The translations under genes were made by a program, and so were the position numbers. A stretch of DNA of 64,000 nt from Nitrobacter vulgaris (GTDB lineage Bacteria; Pseudomonadota; Alphaproteobacteria; Rhizobiales; Xanthobacteraceae), in the NCBI RefSeq assembly GCF_031453995.1, contig NZ_JAVDPZ010000016.1:20659-84658 (forward strand), read 5' to 3'. Within the stretch, counting starts at the first letter, position 1. Each line of letters begins with the position of its first letter. Shown here piece by piece: positions 1-9,319 of the stretch. The notes beneath the pieces were generated by a model. It saw only the letters and a list, made by a program, of their open reading frames with translations, did not search any database and was not told the origin of the DNA.

Positions 1-1581
1 GCCGACTTCCAGCGTCTGCAGGCCGACAAAACGCCCAATACCGTGCTCGACGTGAACAACGAGATCGCCCGCCGCAAGGCTGGTTACTTCCGAGATGAAA
101 TTATCGAGTTTGCGGCTGGCCTTGCGCGGCCGCACCAGACGATCGCCAAGGATATCCTGTTCGCTGATGACCGCTACGGTTTCGGTCTCAAATCCCGATT
201 CTATTCCGACGACGGCCAGCATGACCTCATTGCGTGGCGTTGCCTGAACCGTGCGCCAGACATTGATGCTCGTCAGGTTGAGCAGCTTGTGATCCCTGAG
301 CATGCTCGCCATGCGGTCGCGCGAACCCTCGCTCCACAACGAAACGATGACTTTCTTCCGCGTGGCCTGCAAGGCCTGCACATGGGACACGACGGACTCG
401 AAAACGTTGAGGGTAGCGTCTGCCCGTTCTGGCGCGAAATTTCGCCCCTGCCGTGCGCCCGCATCGATGACATTGAGAGTTTCGTCAGGCATCGCGAACG
501 GCGTCAGTCGCACCAGCGCCGCTTCATTGATGCGTTTCGTCCATTCATCTGGCATAAGATAAAGACGGTCAGGCGGAAGCGGCTTGTAGGGCGCGCCGCC
601 GCCAGCGTGCTCAAGGGCCTCGCGGCGCGCTTCAAAGTAATCGGTGATCTGCTTGAAACGCTCGCTTGCGGCGTCTTCGCCCTGCGGTTCGATGACGATG
701 GCCGCGCCGTCAAGATAATCGAACAGCGTGTCCATGCGTTCGTGAAACAGCGGCAGCCAGTGCTCCATGCCTGGATATCGCCGCCCTTCGCTGACAGCCT
801 CATACAACAGGTCATCGCGTTCCGGTGCGCCAAAAGCCGCGACGTATCCCATTCGGAAGCGCCGAATGGTTTCGGTGACAAACTGGAATTCGGAGATCGG
901 GACGAGATCGAGCGAGCGTACGTCGAACAGTGTGCGCTGGGTTTCCGGGTCGAATGATCGGATCGACTCCAGCGAGTCGCCGAAGAAATCGAATCGGACA
1001 GGCTGGTCGAGACTGGAGGGAAACAGATCGAGGATGCCGCCGCGCACGGCATATTCGCCGGGTTCGCGAACCGTCGAGGAACGATTGTAGCCGTTGTGCT
1101 CAAGCCATGCGACGATCGAATCCATCGGCACCACATGGCCGGGCGCGACTGACAGGGCCTGAGACGCAACGATCTCGCGCGCCGGCACGCGTTGCAGGAT
1201 CGCGTTGATCGTCGTGAGGACGATCAGAGGCACGTCGCTGCCGGTCAGACGAGACAAGCGCGCAAGCGTTGTCAGGCGCTGGGCAAGTACGCCTCCATGC
1301 GGCGAGACTCGATCATACGGCTGGCAATCCCACGCCGGAAACTGCATAACCGAAATATCAGGCGCGAAGAACTCCAGCCCGCGCGCCAGTTGCTGCATCC
1401 GCGGGCCATCCCGGCAGACTACCGCTATGCTGACTGCCGAGACCTGCCGCCCCGTTTTGGCCTTGATGGCTCGCGCGAGGTCAGAGACGACAAGCCCTTC
1501 GGCGCCTTCCGCGACATTCGCGAGCGTCAGTGGACGACCCGGTGACAGCGAGTCCGCAGGTGATCGGGGAGCCGCTTTCAT
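1..1581 (-). CDS. mfd: Transcription-repair coupling factor Mfd, N-terminal 527 codons (cut by left edge)
   Basis: Reading leftward from ATG at 1581 the frame is open to base 1. Mfd displaces stalled RNA polymerase from damaged DNA and recruits UvrA. The visible part covers the UvrB-like N-terminal module (MQFPAWDCQPYDRVSPH near residue 80) and extends into the RNA-polymerase-interaction domain, ending at VVHVEHGIGRFVGLQTLEVG. The helicase motor of this roughly 1170-residue family lies outside the window. The start codon overlaps the sdhE stop as ATGA, so the two are probably translationally coupled. No disruption is seen in the visible part. Confidence 0.93.
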   Translation of the reverse strand, partial: MKAAPRSPADSLSPGRPLTLANVAEGAEGLVVSDLARAIKAKTGRQVSAVSIAVVCRDGPRMQQLARGLEFFAPDISVMQFPAWDCQPYDRVSPHGGVLAQRLTTLARLSRLTGSDVPLIVLTTINAILQRVPAREIVASQALSVAPGHVVPMDSIVAWLEHNGYNRSSTVREPGEYAVRGGILDLFPSSLDQPVRFDFFGDSLESIRSFDPETQRTLFDVRSLDLVPISEFQFVTETIRRFRMGYVAAFGAPERDDLLYEAVSEGRRYPGMEHWLPLFHERMDTLFDYLDGAAIVIEPQGEDAASERFKQITDYFEARREALEHAGGGAPYKPLPPDRLYLMPDEWTKRINEAALVRLTPFAMPDETLNVIDAGARQGRNFAPERADATLNVFESVVSHVQALQATRKKVIVSLWSEGSRDRMASMLRDHKLLNLTSINVWRTVQATPRNEVMLAVVGIESGFETETVAVISEQDILGDRLVRPRKASRKLDNFISEVTSLAAGDLVVHVEHGIGRFVGLQTLEVG

Positions 1582-1865
1582 GCGGCCTGTCCCGGCCGAA
1601 ATGACTTTATACGATCAAACAGCGCGGTCCGATACTCGGAAGCCAGCGGAGCGCCGTCGCTGAGTGCTGCGTAAAGGTCCGGGTCCGGAACCTCGATCAA
1701 GCTTTCGAGATCGTTTAATTCCGCGTCCGTCAACGAACCAATCTCCTCATCAACGAATCGGCCAAGAATCAAGTCCATCTCGCGCATCCCGCGATGCCAG
1801 CAGCGATACAGCAGCCGTTTTCGGCGGTCATCCAGGCCACGGCTTGATCGTGTCGATCCTGTCAT
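1578..1865 (-). CDS. sdhE: SdhE/YgfY-type FAD assembly factor
   Basis: A 95-residue acidic protein with the family signature RGMRE (residues 25-29) in the context CWHRGMREMD, matching the RGxxE motif used to flavinylate the succinate dehydrogenase flavoprotein subunit. Length and the following acidic helix (FVDEEIGSLTDAELNDLESL) fit SdhE, which is small and cytoplasmic. It is the first gene of a leftward pair with mfd, overlapping it by 4 bases, and is divergent from recG with about 160 bases between them that must hold both promoters. Confidence 0.88.
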   Translation of the reverse strand: MTGSTRSSRGLDDRRKRLLYRCWHRGMREMDLILGRFVDEEIGSLTDAELNDLESLIEVPDPDLYAALSDGAPLASEYRTALFDRIKSFRPGQAA

Positions 1866-2023
1866 CCATCAATTCCAATCAAACGCCAAAAGCCCGGACG
1901 AGCCGGGCCGGCACCATATAGCCTTCGCGATAACGGATGTCAGCACCTGTCTCGCGCATTGCATAATCAGAAATTTGCATTCAAGGCTTGCAACCGATCC
2001 AGTTCACTTCGTCGAGTCGCTTG

Positions 2024-4123
2024 ATGCGCCCTGCGCTGCTCAATCCGCTCTTTGTACCGGTGACCAGCCTGTCCGGCGTCGGCCCGAAGCAGGACAAGCT
2101 GTTCCGGTATCTCCTTGCACGCGATGAAACTCCGCGGCTGATTGATCTGCTGTTTCATCTGCCTGCAAGCGTCGTCGATCGCAGAGCCCGGCCCAAGATT
2201 CGCGACGCCGTCCCCGGCACTATCGTAACGCTGGAGGTGACCGTCGACCGGCATCGCCCCGTGCCGCCCGGGCGCTCGCGCGCGCCGCATCTGGTCTATG
2301 CCAGCGACGAGACCGGAAACGTCGTACTGACCTACTTCCGCGCCCAGCCAGGCTATGTCGAAAAGCTGCTTCCCATAGGCAGTAAGCGTTATGTGTCCGG
2401 TACGGTTCAGACGTTCGACGGTGCACTTCAGATCGTGCATCCCGATCGTGTGGTCGATGAGGCGGGACTGGCAAAGCTCTCAGGCATCGATCCCGTCTAT
2501 CCCCTCACGGAGGGCCTGGCGCTGGGTTCGTTGCGGCGTGCAGTGGCGGGAGCCTTGCAAAAGCTTCCCGTTTTGCCCGAATGGATCAGTCCGGACATTT
2601 TGCGCCGGTGCAGCTTCCCGCCGCTTCAGGAAGCGCTCCATCGCGTTCATGTCCCGCTGGAATTGACCGATATTCTGCCGGAAGGCCGGTTCTGGTCACG
2701 CCTTGCCTTCGATGAACTGCTTGCCGGACAACTCGCGCTGGCGCTCGTGCGGGCGCAGCTTCGCCGGCCGGCTGGAAGCCGACACGCCGGCGACGGACAC
2801 CTGCGCAACAGGATCATTGACGCGCTTCCCTACGCCCTGACCGCATCTCAACAGCAGGCGGCTGCCGCGATCAGCGACGACCTGCGGCAGCCGGTGCGGA
2901 TGCTGCGGCTGCTTCAGGGCGATGTCGGCTCGGGCAAGACGGTTGTCGCCCTGCTCGCTGCTGCGGCGGCGGCCGAAGCCGGCAAGCAGACGGCTTTGAT
3001 GGCGCCGACCGAAATCCTTGCCCGCCAGCATATCAAGACCATCGCGCCGCTCGCCGAACAGGCTGGCCTGCGCGTTGCGATCTTGACCGGCCGCGAGAAA
3101 GGCAAGGAACGGCGCGAGATCACCGTACGCCTCGCCGATGGCGACATCGACTTGCTCGTCGGCACCCACGCGCTGATTCAGGATGACGTCGCGTTCAATG
3201 CGCTAGCGCTTGCGGTAGTGGACGAACAGCACCGTTTCGGCGTGCGCGAGCGTCTCGCACTAACCGCCAAGGGCGAGGCCGTGGATGTTTTGGTGCTGAG
3301 CGCGACACCGATTCCGCGCACGCTCGTTCTCACTTATTTCGGCGACATGGACGTCTCCGAATTACGCGAAAAACCCGCTGGTCGGCAGCCGATCGATACC
3401 CGCGCTATCCCCGACAGCCGGTTGAGCGAGGTGTTCGACGCAGTCGGCCGCGCGGTGAAGGCCGGCAAGCTGGTTTACTGGATCTGTCCGTTGGTCGAGG
3501 AATCCGAGACCGTCGACCTGACCGATGCGGAACAGCGCTTCGATAGCCTCAAGGCACGCTTCGGTGACAAGGTCGGCCTTGTCCATGGCAAGATGCGGGG
3601 CCTCGAGAAAGATCGCGTGATGGCGCAATTCGCGGCGGCCGAAATCAATCTGCTGGTCGCGACAACCGTTGTCGAGGTTGGCGTCGACGTGCCGGCAGCG
3701 ACGATCATGGTGATCGAGAACGCCGAACGCTTCGGTCTCGCGCAACTTCATCAATTGCGAGGCCGAATCGGTCGCGGTTCGGAACCCTCGACTTGTCTTT
3801 TACTTTACCGGGAGCCGCTAGGAGAAATGTCCGCCGCCCGGCTAAGGGTAATCCGGGAGACCACGGATGGCTTCCGGATTGCCGAAGAAGACCTGAAGCT
3901 GCGCGGCGAAGGCGACGTGCTCGGCACCCGCCAAAGCGGTCTGCCCGGATATCGCATCGCGCGCTCCGATGTCCACGCGCAACTCATCACGTCGGCCCGC
4001 GACGAAGCCCTGCGCATTCTGAAGCAGAATCCAGAGCTCACGGGCGCGCACGGCGAAGCGTTGCGATGCCTGCTGTACCTGTTTGAGCGTGATGAAGCCC
4101 TGCCCCTGCTCGGCGCGGGTTAA
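2024..4123 (+). CDS. recG: ATP-dependent DNA helicase RecG
   Basis: A 699-residue branch-migration helicase that remodels stalled replication forks and Holliday junctions. The N-terminal wedge domain begins SLSGVGPKQDKLFRYL. Walker A GDVGSGKT lies near residue 300, the Walker B/motif II DEQH near 400, and the motif VI region QLRGRIGRG near 585. ATG at 2024 is chosen because it gives the usual MRPALLNPLF start; an in-frame TTG at 1988 would add 12 unconserved residues. It is divergent from sdhE-mfd and convergent with the DUF502 gene. Confidence 0.95.
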   Translation: MRPALLNPLFVPVTSLSGVGPKQDKLFRYLLARDETPRLIDLLFHLPASVVDRRARPKIRDAVPGTIVTLEVTVDRHRPVPPGRSRAPHLVYASDETGNVVLTYFRAQPGYVEKLLPIGSKRYVSGTVQTFDGALQIVHPDRVVDEAGLAKLSGIDPVYPLTEGLALGSLRRAVAGALQKLPVLPEWISPDILRRCSFPPLQEALHRVHVPLELTDILPEGRFWSRLAFDELLAGQLALALVRAQLRRPAGSRHAGDGHLRNRIIDALPYALTASQQQAAAAISDDLRQPVRMLRLLQGDVGSGKTVVALLAAAAAAEAGKQTALMAPTEILARQHIKTIAPLAEQAGLRVAILTGREKGKERREITVRLADGDIDLLVGTHALIQDDVAFNALALAVVDEQHRFGVRERLALTAKGEAVDVLVLSATPIPRTLVLTYFGDMDVSELREKPAGRQPIDTRAIPDSRLSEVFDAVGRAVKAGKLVYWICPLVEESETVDLTDAEQRFDSLKARFGDKVGLVHGKMRGLEKDRVMAQFAAAEINLLVATTVVEVGVDVPAATIMVIENAERFGLAQLHQLRGRIGRGSEPSTCLLLYREPLGEMSAARLRVIRETTDGFRIAEEDLKLRGEGDVLGTRQSGLPGYRIARSDVHAQLITSARDEALRILKQNPELTGAHGEALRCLLYLFERDEALPLLGAG

Positions 4124-4124
4124 A

Positions 4125-4216
4125 AGCGTTTTCGAGCGAATTGGACACCGGTTCGCGTGAAGAAAACGCGTCAGATCGAAATCATAGAGCCCCGCTTCTG
4201 ACTCTGTCAGAAGCGG
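4125..4216 (+). repeat. Dispersed intergenic repeat, copy 1
   Basis: Directly after the recG stop lies AGCGTTTTCGAGCGAA, then CCGGTTCGCGTGAAGAAA with CGCGTC shortly after, ending in a hairpin. The same order of blocks recurs at 30653-30747, also ending in a hairpin of different sequence. Such elements are spread through Bradyrhizobium-group chromosomes. Its hairpin probably serves as the terminator here. Confidence 0.7.
4192..4216. terminator. Hairpin between convergent recG and DUF502 genes
   Basis: A perfect 10-bp inverted repeat, CCGCTTCTGA / TCAGAAGCGG, closes a 5-base loop. It lies between two convergent genes. It has no T tract on either side, so its terminator role is inferred from position. 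Confidence 0.5.
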
Positions 4217-4230
4217 AAAGGCTCCAAGCG

Positions 4231-5004
4231 TCAGTCAACCTTTGCAGCCGTTGTGGGCGCAAGGCTCGACGTATTTGCAGCGCGCGCCGCTTCGGCCATT
4301 CCTGCGAGAGCTGCGAGCTTCTTCTGCGAGTCGGAATTGGGCTGAACGACGCCGGCAGACATGATCAGAGTTGCCGCCTCCTCCGTGGTCATGTCGATCT
4401 CGACGACCCTGCTCTTGGGCACGTAGAAAAAGAAACCTGTCGTCGGATTGGGGGCGCAAGGCAGGAACACGGAAATATGTTCCTCCTGAGCGGGGAGTCT
4501 GGCGGCAACGTTCGTGCTTGGTACTTGCGAAATGAGCACAATGGACCACATGCCGGGCGACGGAAATTCAACCAAACCAACTCTGCGGAGGCTCGATCCA
4601 GATCCGGAAAAAAGCGTTTCAAAGACCTGCTTGAGTCCACGGTAGATCGCCCGCACCACAGGCATCCGGCCGAGTACTTTTTCGCCAAGATCGACCAGTG
4701 TCCGGCCGATCAGGTTGGCTGTCAGGAAGCCGAGCATCGTCAGCGCGAACACCGCAACGATCAAGCCTGACCCCGGCAATACGAAAGGCAGGTACGTTTC
4801 AGGCCGATATGCGATTGGGACGAATGGCCGTACCAGGTTGTCGACCCAGTTTACGAACCACCAGGTCAGGTAAAGCGTTATGGCCACCGGGCCTGCGACA
4901 ATCAGTCCGGTCAGAAAGTAATTCCGGAATCGCGCGATGAGCCCGCGAGGCATATCTGGATGGTGGTCGCTTGGTACGCCGCTCGAAGGGTTGTCACGCG
5001 TCAT
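4231..5004 (-). CDS. DUF502 family inner-membrane protein
   Basis: A 257-residue protein with two predicted membrane helices, at about residues 28-50 (YFLTGLIVAGPVAITLYLTW) and 74-97 (LPGSGLIVAVFALTMLGFL). The soluble part is typical of DUF502: NLIGRTLVDLGEKVLGRMP, then IYRGLKQVFETLF and FVPCxPNPTTG-like residues (FLPCAPNPTTGFFF). Function is unknown; plant relatives are COV-type membrane proteins. It lies about 100 bases downstream of glmS on the same strand, so the two could be co-transcribed. The alanine- and serine-rich C-terminal tail is not conserved in type. Confidence 0.85.
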   Translation of the reverse strand: MTRDNPSSGVPSDHHPDMPRGLIARFRNYFLTGLIVAGPVAITLYLTWWFVNWVDNLVRPFVPIAYRPETYLPFVLPGSGLIVAVFALTMLGFLTANLIGRTLVDLGEKVLGRMPVVRAIYRGLKQVFETLFSGSGSSLRRVGLVEFPSPGMWSIVLISQVPSTNVAARLPAQEEHISVFLPCAPNPTTGFFFYVPKSRVVEIDMTTEEAATLIMSAGVVQPNSDSQKKLAALAGMAEAARAANTSSLAPTTAAKVD

Positions 5005-5108
5005 CGTGGTTCCAGATCAAAGGACGTCCAAAAGGCTGATATCTGCTCATATAAGCATTCTAGCAAACTTTGCATGCCGCGTGATGGACTGCCCTGCGGT
5101 CTTCTATC

Positions 5109-6935
5109 TTATTCGACAGTGACGGATTTTGCCAGATTGCGCGGCTGGTCGACGTCGGTCCCCATGACGACTGCGGTATGGTAGGCCAGCAATTGCATTG
5201 GAATCGCATAGACCAGCGCAACAAAAGTGGCTGCCATATCGGGCAGGATAATCGTCACCAAGGACTCGATGGTCGCCTCCGCCGCCCCCTTCGCGTCTGT
5301 CATGAGGATGATGTTGCCGCCCCGCGCCGCCACCTCTTGCATATTGGACACTGTCTTTTCGAAAACGCGATCATAGGGGGCGATCACCACCACAGGCATG
5401 TTCTCGTCGATCAGTGCGATCGGTCCATGTTTGAGTTCGCCCGCGGCGTAACCTTCCGCATGGATGTAGGAGATTTCCTTGAGCTTGAGCGCTCCCTCCA
5501 GCGCGAGCGGGTAGCTGGTGCCGCGTCCGAGATACAAGACGTCCCTGGATTTGGCGATCTCGCGCGCGAGCTTGTCTATCTGCGGTTCGGTGGCGAGCGC
5601 TTCCGACATCAATCTCGGAATTTCGATCAGTCCATGCACGAGCCGGGATTCATCCTCTTCGGATAATTCGCCGCGCGCCTTGCCTGCGGCGATCGCGAGA
5701 GTTGCAAGCACCATCAACTGGCAGGTGAAAGCCTTGGTCGATGCGACGCCGATCTCCGGACCTGCCAGCGTTTGCAGCATCGTCTCGCTTTCGCGTGCGA
5801 TCGTCGACGTCGTGACGTTAACGATCGAGAGCGTGTGCAGTCCATGCTGCTTCGCATATCGCAGCGCCGCGAGCGTATCGGCGGTTTCACCGGATTGCGA
5901 AATGAAGATCGCGAGATCGCCTTCGCCCAGCGGCGCTTCACGATAGCGAAACTCGGACGCTATATCGATTTCGACGGGAAGCCGGGCTAGCCGTTCCAGC
6001 CAATATTTGCCGATGTAGCCGGCATAGTTAGCGGTTCCACATGCGATGATCGAGACCCGCTTGATCTCGCGAAAATCGAACGGGAGATCCACTGGAAGCG
6101 ATACACGCTCGGTCGCCATGTCGATATAGCGGGCCAGCGTGTGTCCGACCACCTCAGGCTGTTCATGGATTTCCTTGGCCATGAAGTGGCGATAGTTCGC
6201 CTTATCGACCAGAGAGGTCGAAGCGCTGTGCTTGACGACCTCGCGCTGAACGATGGTGTTGCGGTGGTCGTAGACGGTCGCGCCGTTGTGCGTCAAAACA
6301 GCCCAGTCACCGTCTTCGAGATAGCTGATCGAATCGGTGAGCGGTCCGAGCGCAATCGAGTCTGATCCCAGATACATTTCGCCGTCGCCATATCCGATCG
6401 CCAGCGGAGGCCCGTTGCGCGCACCGATCAGAATGTCATCGTTGGCTGCGAAGATAAAACCGAGAGCGAATGCGCCGCGAAGCTGCGACAACGTGGCTTT
6501 GACCGCCTCTACCGGATTGACGCCGGCGGCAAGATAGCCATCGACCAGATGTAGCACTGCTTCGGTATCGGTTTCAGTTTCAAAAACCGCTCCTTTTTTT
6601 TGAAGCTTCTCACGCAGTTCGCGAAAATTTTCAATGATGCCGTTGTGAACGACGGCCACGCGCTCGGTTGCGTGCGGATGTGCGTTGTTCTCGGTCGGTC
6701 TGCCGTGCGTTGCCCAGCGTGTGTGTCCGATTCCGACCTGCCCGATCAGCGGCTCGGTCAGCAAGCGCCCGGCCAGGTTTCGCAGCTTGCCCTCGGCGCG
6801 ACGACGGGCCAAATGCGCTCCTTCTAGTGTCGCAATGCCGGCGGAATCGTAACCGCGGTATTCGAGACGCCTGAGCGAATCAACCAATTGATCCGCCACT
6901 GGACCTCGCCCCAGAATCCCTACAATGCCGCACAT
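5109..6935 (-). CDS. glmS: Glutamine-fructose-6-phosphate aminotransferase (isomerizing)
   Basis: A 608-residue cytosolic enzyme making glucosamine-6-phosphate from fructose-6-phosphate and glutamine, the entry step to peptidoglycan and LPS amino sugars. The start is set at MCGIVGILG so that Cys2 becomes the N-terminal glutaminase nucleophile after Met removal; an upstream ATG at 6953 would bury it and is rejected. The glutaminase half contains GIGHTRWATHG. Two SIS domains follow, with SQSGETADTLAALRYAK and EGALKLKEISYIHAEGY. It ends in the usual LAKSVTVE. Confidence 0.96.
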   Translation of the reverse strand: MCGIVGILGRGPVADQLVDSLRRLEYRGYDSAGIATLEGAHLARRRAEGKLRNLAGRLLTEPLIGQVGIGHTRWATHGRPTENNAHPHATERVAVVHNGIIENFRELREKLQKKGAVFETETDTEAVLHLVDGYLAAGVNPVEAVKATLSQLRGAFALGFIFAANDDILIGARNGPPLAIGYGDGEMYLGSDSIALGPLTDSISYLEDGDWAVLTHNGATVYDHRNTIVQREVVKHSASTSLVDKANYRHFMAKEIHEQPEVVGHTLARYIDMATERVSLPVDLPFDFREIKRVSIIACGTANYAGYIGKYWLERLARLPVEIDIASEFRYREAPLGEGDLAIFISQSGETADTLAALRYAKQHGLHTLSIVNVTTSTIARESETMLQTLAGPEIGVASTKAFTCQLMVLATLAIAAGKARGELSEEDESRLVHGLIEIPRLMSEALATEPQIDKLAREIAKSRDVLYLGRGTSYPLALEGALKLKEISYIHAEGYAAGELKHGPIALIDENMPVVVIAPYDRVFEKTVSNMQEVAARGGNIILMTDAKGAAEATIESLVTIILPDMAATFVALVYAIPMQLLAYHTAVVMGTDVDQPRNLAKSVTVE

Positions 6936-7361
6936 GCGGATCAATATCCCCAAAAATTCAGAAAATTGCGAAAGACCGGGCCCTCTTAACGAAAACCCGG
7001 AACGTACGGAAACAATAATTATTGCCGATTGCGACAGTGTTAAATCGGCCGGAGCACAAACCGCCAGCGTACAAATGTCCCCTGCATTTCACGCATTCAG
7101 CTGGCCGGCTTCTTCGTGAACGAAGCATGTCTCGTAAGAAACGGGAGCCCCAGCGGCGACCTAGCCATTGGTAAGCATTCGATAACCTTGATTGTTTGCG
7201 AGCCGACAATCCGCGGCCTCGAGGATGCGCGCCGAGTGCCTCCTGTGGCAGGCTAAAAGCCGCTTGGCAATTTAGCGCCCGATCGAAACAATTTTAGCAG
7301 TTTCTGCAACGGGAGCCCAAGTCCCTTTTGTCACTCTGTGTGCATGAACAGTGAGGCGTAC
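6936..7361. other. Gap upstream of glmS with no clear gene
   Basis: About 425 bases hold no reading frame with convincing family character. The AT-rich stretch near 7000-7045 (GGAAACAATAATTATTGCCG) probably contains the leftward glmS promoter. glmU, which sits beside glmS in some relatives, is not present. Confidence 0.5.
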
Positions 7362-7547
7362 ATGAGTGAAGTCGAGTTTGATCGATTGCTTAGCGCAGTG
7401 AGCGCGGTGATCGCTCCGCGCATCGAAGAAGCCGCGCAGCCGGATATCGACCACGCGCGTTTCATCAGGCCGCTGCAAGCCGCCAACGACAATGAAGTCG
7501 CATGGCCGCTCCTTCCTTTCCCCGAGGGATGGAACGGTGCCTGCTGA
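7362..7547 (+). CDS. Small hypothetical protein with AANDNE motif
   Basis: A 61-residue acidic protein, starting MSEVEFDRLLSAVSAVI and ending LPFPEGWNGAC. The combination of AANDNE with a WPLLPFPEGW end resembles many short uncharacterised proteins of Bradyrhizobium relatives, which is the main support. An in-frame ATG at 7344 would add six residues. No domain or function is recognised. It lies just left of the island boundary. Confidence 0.4.
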   Translation: MSEVEFDRLLSAVSAVIAPRIEEAAQPDIDHARFIRPLQAANDNEVAWPLLPFPEGWNGAC

Positions 7548-7623
7548 ACTACATTAAGCTGGACCGACGTATCGGTAAAATATAATATCTATCAATTAGT
7601 TGTCTAAGACTTTGATTGTGTTG

Positions 7624-7667
7624 TGGAGGTCACGACCGGAATTGAACCGGTATACACGGTTTTGCAG
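7624..7667. repeat. attL-like duplicate of the tRNA-Cys 3' half
   Basis: Forty-four bases match the 3' half of the tRNA-Cys gene at 11816 almost perfectly, differing only at two positions (T for C at 7630 and A for G at 7652). The match starts at TGGA (the encoded CCA end) and stops just after the anticodon TTTTGCAG. Flanking bases to the left (TTGATTGTGTTG against TTGATTGTATTGA) are also similar. This is the duplication expected when an integrase recombines at a tRNA 3' end. Confidence 0.85.
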
Positions 7668-7811
7668 GCATGTCAGGAGGTATTTGTGCGGGTCTCCGAC
7701 AGTTGATAAGGCCTGTTTTCATTGGTTAAAATTTGATTTGAAATCGTTTACCTGGATTGGAATTGACCCCAAACTGACCCTGGGGATCCACCTCCAAGTA
7801 CGCGGTTTAGG

Positions 7812-8440
7812 CCAAAACTCACGCGAGAACTCGTCGATTGTGGCCGCGGGCGCGGAACGTACGGTCTTCCGCGGAACGTACGGTCTTCGATAGCGCTGGC
7901 CCCGGCTTCGGACTCCGCCTCACCGCTAATGGAACCGCCCTTTGGATCGTGCGGGCCAGGAACAGCAGCAAGCGCGTCAAACTCACGTTGGGGGTTATCC
8001 GGCCAAAACGCTTTCGGCGGCCCGGACCTAAGCGCACGGCGTCCTGCAGGATATCCGCGACGGCAGAGATCCCCGCGCACAAAAAGCCATCAGACAGGCC
8101 GCGATCGCCACTGGCGAGACCACTGTCGCGACCCTCTCGGAGCGGTGGCTGAAAGAGTATGTCCGACCGAAACTGAAGCCCCGCACGATTTCCGACTACG
8201 AGCGGTTGCTCGAGCACCGGATTATTCCCCGTCTCGGCGCCCTGCCCGTTACAGCTGTCACGAAAAGCGACGTCATCGCGTTTCACGCCACGATGGCGAA
8301 CACGCCACGTCGCGCGAATTACACGATCAGCACGACGCGCGCGCTTTTCACCTTTGCAGAGGAAATCGGTCTCCGACCCCAGGCACAAACCTGCCAAAAA
8401 AATCAAGATGTTTCGCCAAGGTGTCCGCGAACGGTCTCGC
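7812..8440 (+). pseudogene. Tyrosine-recombinase (phage-type integrase) remnant
   Basis: Homology to DUF4102/P4-type integrases is spread over several frames: KLTRELVD at 7814, then DSAGPGFGLRLTANGTALWI from 7889, then ATLSERWLKEYVRPKLKPRT with HRIIPRLGALPVTAVTKSDV (SAM-like core-binding domain, about 8120-8370), then a shift to PAKKIKMFRQGVRER near 8390. The catalytic domain carrying R...HxxR...Y is absent. At least three frame changes are needed. It lies about 150 bases inside the att duplicate, which fits the enzyme that once integrated the island. Confidence 0.8.
7851..7888 (+). repeat. 19-bp perfect tandem duplication inside the integrase remnant
   Basis: CGCGGAACGTACGGTCTTC occurs twice in direct succession (7851-7869 and 7870-7888). 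Nineteen is not a multiple of three, so the duplication itself shifts the reading frame and may be one of the inactivating lesions. Confidence 0.9.
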
Positions 8441-8594
8441 CAAGGCTACAAATCGCGACAACACAAGGCAGCAACATTTCGACGATATTCGGAGACAAGC
8501 AGATTTGGCGGCATGACGGAGCCACCGGGCTCTGAAGTCGATAATTCCGCTTCTCCAGACTCCCATACCAAAAGGTCAGCTTCTTGCTCGTCAC

Positions 8595-8626
8595 GACGTA
8601 AGTTCAGATCATGACGTAAGTTCAGA
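8595..8626 (+). repeat. Short direct repeat, 18-bp period
   Basis: GACGTAAGTTCAGA occurs at 8595-8608 and 8613-8626. It sits in the roughly 390-base stretch between the integrase remnant and the next gene; nothing else is seen there. Confidence 0.7.
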
Positions 8627-8829
8627 CTAAGAAGGATTCGGTCGGTCGCTTGGTGACTTCTCGAAACGGATCGCAGACGGATCAGACGGGACGACGCTTG
8701 GTCGCCCGGATCGATCTTCGACCCAGCCAATTGCTTAGGTTGGTCAACTGGTTTATGCCATGCTGGCGTCCGTAGGTTGCACACCTGCGCATTACAACTT
8801 AAATTTTTTTAAAAATCGCGAGGTAAGAT

Positions 8830-9222
8830 ATGAACACTACCACAATTGATAAGGCCAAGCTTGCCAAAGGCATTCCAGAATATCATCAGCTGCTCGCCAG
8901 TGACGCTGATTGGATTGCTCGATGCGCTGACGATGTTCGGCAACTACGAAACACCCCTCCATTTTCGAAAGTGTCCGACAAGGACTTCGAGGCGTTCGTT
9001 AGCGGTCTGGTTTTTGGGCGTGGCGGGATTGTCGGCGCAACCTACAAGCCGCTAATGAACGAGTTAACGATCTCCGAGATTTACGATGTGTTCGCACATT
9101 TTGGCATTTCCGTCGACTTGGCGACGAGATCTCTGGAATACAAAGCTACGGGTTCAGGTTGCTCGTTTGATTTTTGGAGTATTTGCTTGAATGAAACGAA
9201 GGAGCCGTTCCCGACTAAGTGA
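8830..9222 (+). CDS. Hypothetical protein in the island
   Basis: A 130-residue soluble protein without signal peptide or membrane segment. ATG at 8830 is preceded by a good ribosome-binding site (GAGGTAAGAT). Residues 57-90 contain a glycine-rich turn (VFGRGGIVGATY) and ISEIYDVFAHFGISVDL, suggesting a small alpha/beta fold. I do not recognise a family. The upstream region is AT-rich. A hairpin follows 70 bases after the stop. It is the best-preserved unknown gene of the island. Confidence 0.6.
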   Translation: MNTTTIDKAKLAKGIPEYHQLLASDADWIARCADDVRQLRNTPPFSKVSDKDFEAFVSGLVFGRGGIVGATYKPLMNELTISEIYDVFAHFGISVDLATRSLEYKATGSGCSFDFWSICLNETKEPFPTK

Positions 9223-9291
9223 ATTCGCGGAAAGCGGGGTCGGCACCCAAGGTGCTCTGGCTTCTTTTTCATCAACACATGATGCAAACAA

Positions 9292-9311
9292 AGCCCGCCA
9301 AACAGCGGGCT
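9292..9311. terminator. Hairpin between the convergent genes at 9222 and 9320
   Basis: AGCCCGC / GCGGGCT pair around a 6-base loop, followed on the + strand by TCTGTTTCGT. It is short, and the terminator role is inferred from position. Confidence 0.5.
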
Positions 9312-9319
9312 CTGTTTCG

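Noticed and set aside
43..957. Long + strand frame of 304 codons at the left edge
   Set aside because: It is the shadow of mfd; the minus-strand frame has unmistakable Mfd sequence.
6958..7209. Basic 83-codon minus-strand frame upstream of glmS
   Set aside because: Arg-rich frame without recognisable features in what is probably the glmS promoter region.
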